A stretch of 7,174 nt of DNA from Candidatus Delongbacteria bacterium. GTDB lineage: Bacteria; UBA4055. The position numbers and the translations under genes are program-made. The DNA is taken from the NCBI GenBank assembly GCA_028702975.1, contig JAQVNT010000077.1:1-7174 (forward strand). Direction: 5' to 3'. This document shows, in pieces, positions 6,762 to 7,174 of this stretch. How positions within the stretch are numbered: the first letter of the stretch is position 1; each line of letters opens with the position of its first letter. The notes below the pieces were generated by a model. The model was given only the letters and a program-made list of their open reading frames with translations. It was not told the origin of the DNA and did not search any database.

Positions 6762-7174
6762 TTATACTCCTTCTGAACTGCTCCCGTCTATCGGAAGGGA
6801 AATGATGAAATTTGTTCCGCCTCCAAACTTACTTTCTACTGATATGTCTCCGCTATGGGCATCGATTATTTTTTTAGCTATGGGAAGACTTACACCCTGT
6901 TTATTATCTTCTTCATCGTTCTGATTGAATTTGAAAAGATTCTTAATATCTTCCTCAATTATCCCGATCCCGTGATCTTGTACTATAAACATAATTCTGC
7001 CCTTTTCGTACTTCATTCCTATTTCTATCTTGGTTGAAGTTTCAGAATATTTGATAGCGTTCTCTATAATCCTCGATAGTGCTATCCATATCTTATTGGC
7101 GTCGATCTTCAGTTCTACCGGAAGAATGTTGTCATGATAAGATTCTATGGCGATCTGTTTCTTTTCTGCGAATG
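6762..7174 (-). CDS. Histidine kinase, C-terminal ATP-binding domain with degenerate G2 box (5' end outside the window)
   Basis: The - strand frame is open from the window edge to TAA at 6764-6762, giving 136 visible residues. An internal Met at 7016-7014 is not the start, because homology continues upstream of it through the N box. Visible motifs are the segment ILPVELKIDANKIWIAL, the N box SRIIENAIKYS, G1 DHGIGI, the segment LFKFNQNDEEDNKQGVSLPI, and the closing KIIDAHSGDISVESKFGGGT and FIISLPI. This is the normal order of a HATPase_c domain. The G2 lid reads KQGVSLPIA where families usually have G[TS]GLGL[AP]IA, so two of the three glycines are replaced (by K and S). The fold is probably kept, but ATP-lid function may be altered, and it could be a weak kinase or a partner of the kinase encoded 4 bases downstream. 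HisKA and sensor domains lie outside the window. Confidence 0.9.
   Translation of the reverse strand, partial: FAEKKQIAIESYHDNILPVELKIDANKIWIALSRIIENAIKYSETSTKIEIGMKYEKGRIMFIVQDHGIGIIEEDIKNLFKFNQNDEEDNKQGVSLPIAKKIIDAHSGDISVESKFGGGTNFIISLPIDGSSSEGV
6767..6774 (-). promoter_or_regulatory. Shine-Dalgarno site of the membrane kinase
   Basis: On the - strand AGAAGGAG, close to the full anti-16S consensus, lies 9 bases before the ATG at 6757-6755. It sits within the last codons of the upstream kinase, which favours coupled translation and settles the start. Confidence 0.75.

Noticed and set aside
6762..7016. A short independent 84-residue gene starting at the Met at 7016
   Set aside because: The same frame stays open to the window edge and encodes the N box and preceding strand of the ATPase domain, so the Met is internal to a longer kinase.

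Overview
This window is a compact signal-transduction neighbourhood made of two gene clusters that converge head-on. It holds six genes, two of them cut by the window edges, and there is almost no non-coding DNA; the largest gap between neighbouring genes is 5 bases. The DNA is moderately AT-rich and uses many ATA (Ile) and AGA/AGG (Arg) codons. Every complete gene has a recognisable purine-rich Shine-Dalgarno sequence. The many PAS and receiver domains and a membrane kinase with a short extracytoplasmic loop fit a free-living bacterium rich in two-component systems. The phylum cannot be fixed from this window.

Left cluster, + strand (1-3069). It begins with the C-terminal ATP-binding end of a histidine kinase that resembles phytochrome-type kinases. 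An Rcp1-like single-domain response regulator follows, joined by an ATGA overlap. Then comes a 761-residue hybrid kinase with the order REC-PAS-PAS-HisKA-HATPase-REC, joined by a 14-base overlap. These overlaps imply translational coupling. The set looks like a multi-step phosphorelay. No HPt domain and no DNA-binding output domain is encoded here.

Right cluster, - strand (read 7174 to 3066). It begins with the C-terminal part of another histidine kinase, whose ATP-lid (G2) glycine motif is degenerate. Four bases later comes a complete membrane-anchored kinase with the order TM-loop-TM-PAS-PAS-HisKA-HATPase. Five bases after that comes a 632-residue protein built almost wholly from about 15 repeats of about 37 residues. 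That protein has no signal peptide and no catalytic motif I recognise, and its repeats look like beta-propeller blades. It is the least explained gene in the window: a probable cytoplasmic propeller co-transcribed with two sensor kinases.

The two clusters meet at the palindrome TTAA (3066-3069). It gives the TAA stop of the hybrid kinase on one strand and the TAA stop of the repeat protein on the other, so there is no room for a dedicated terminator between them. The two arms may serve a common pathway, but that rests only on adjacency and shared protein families.
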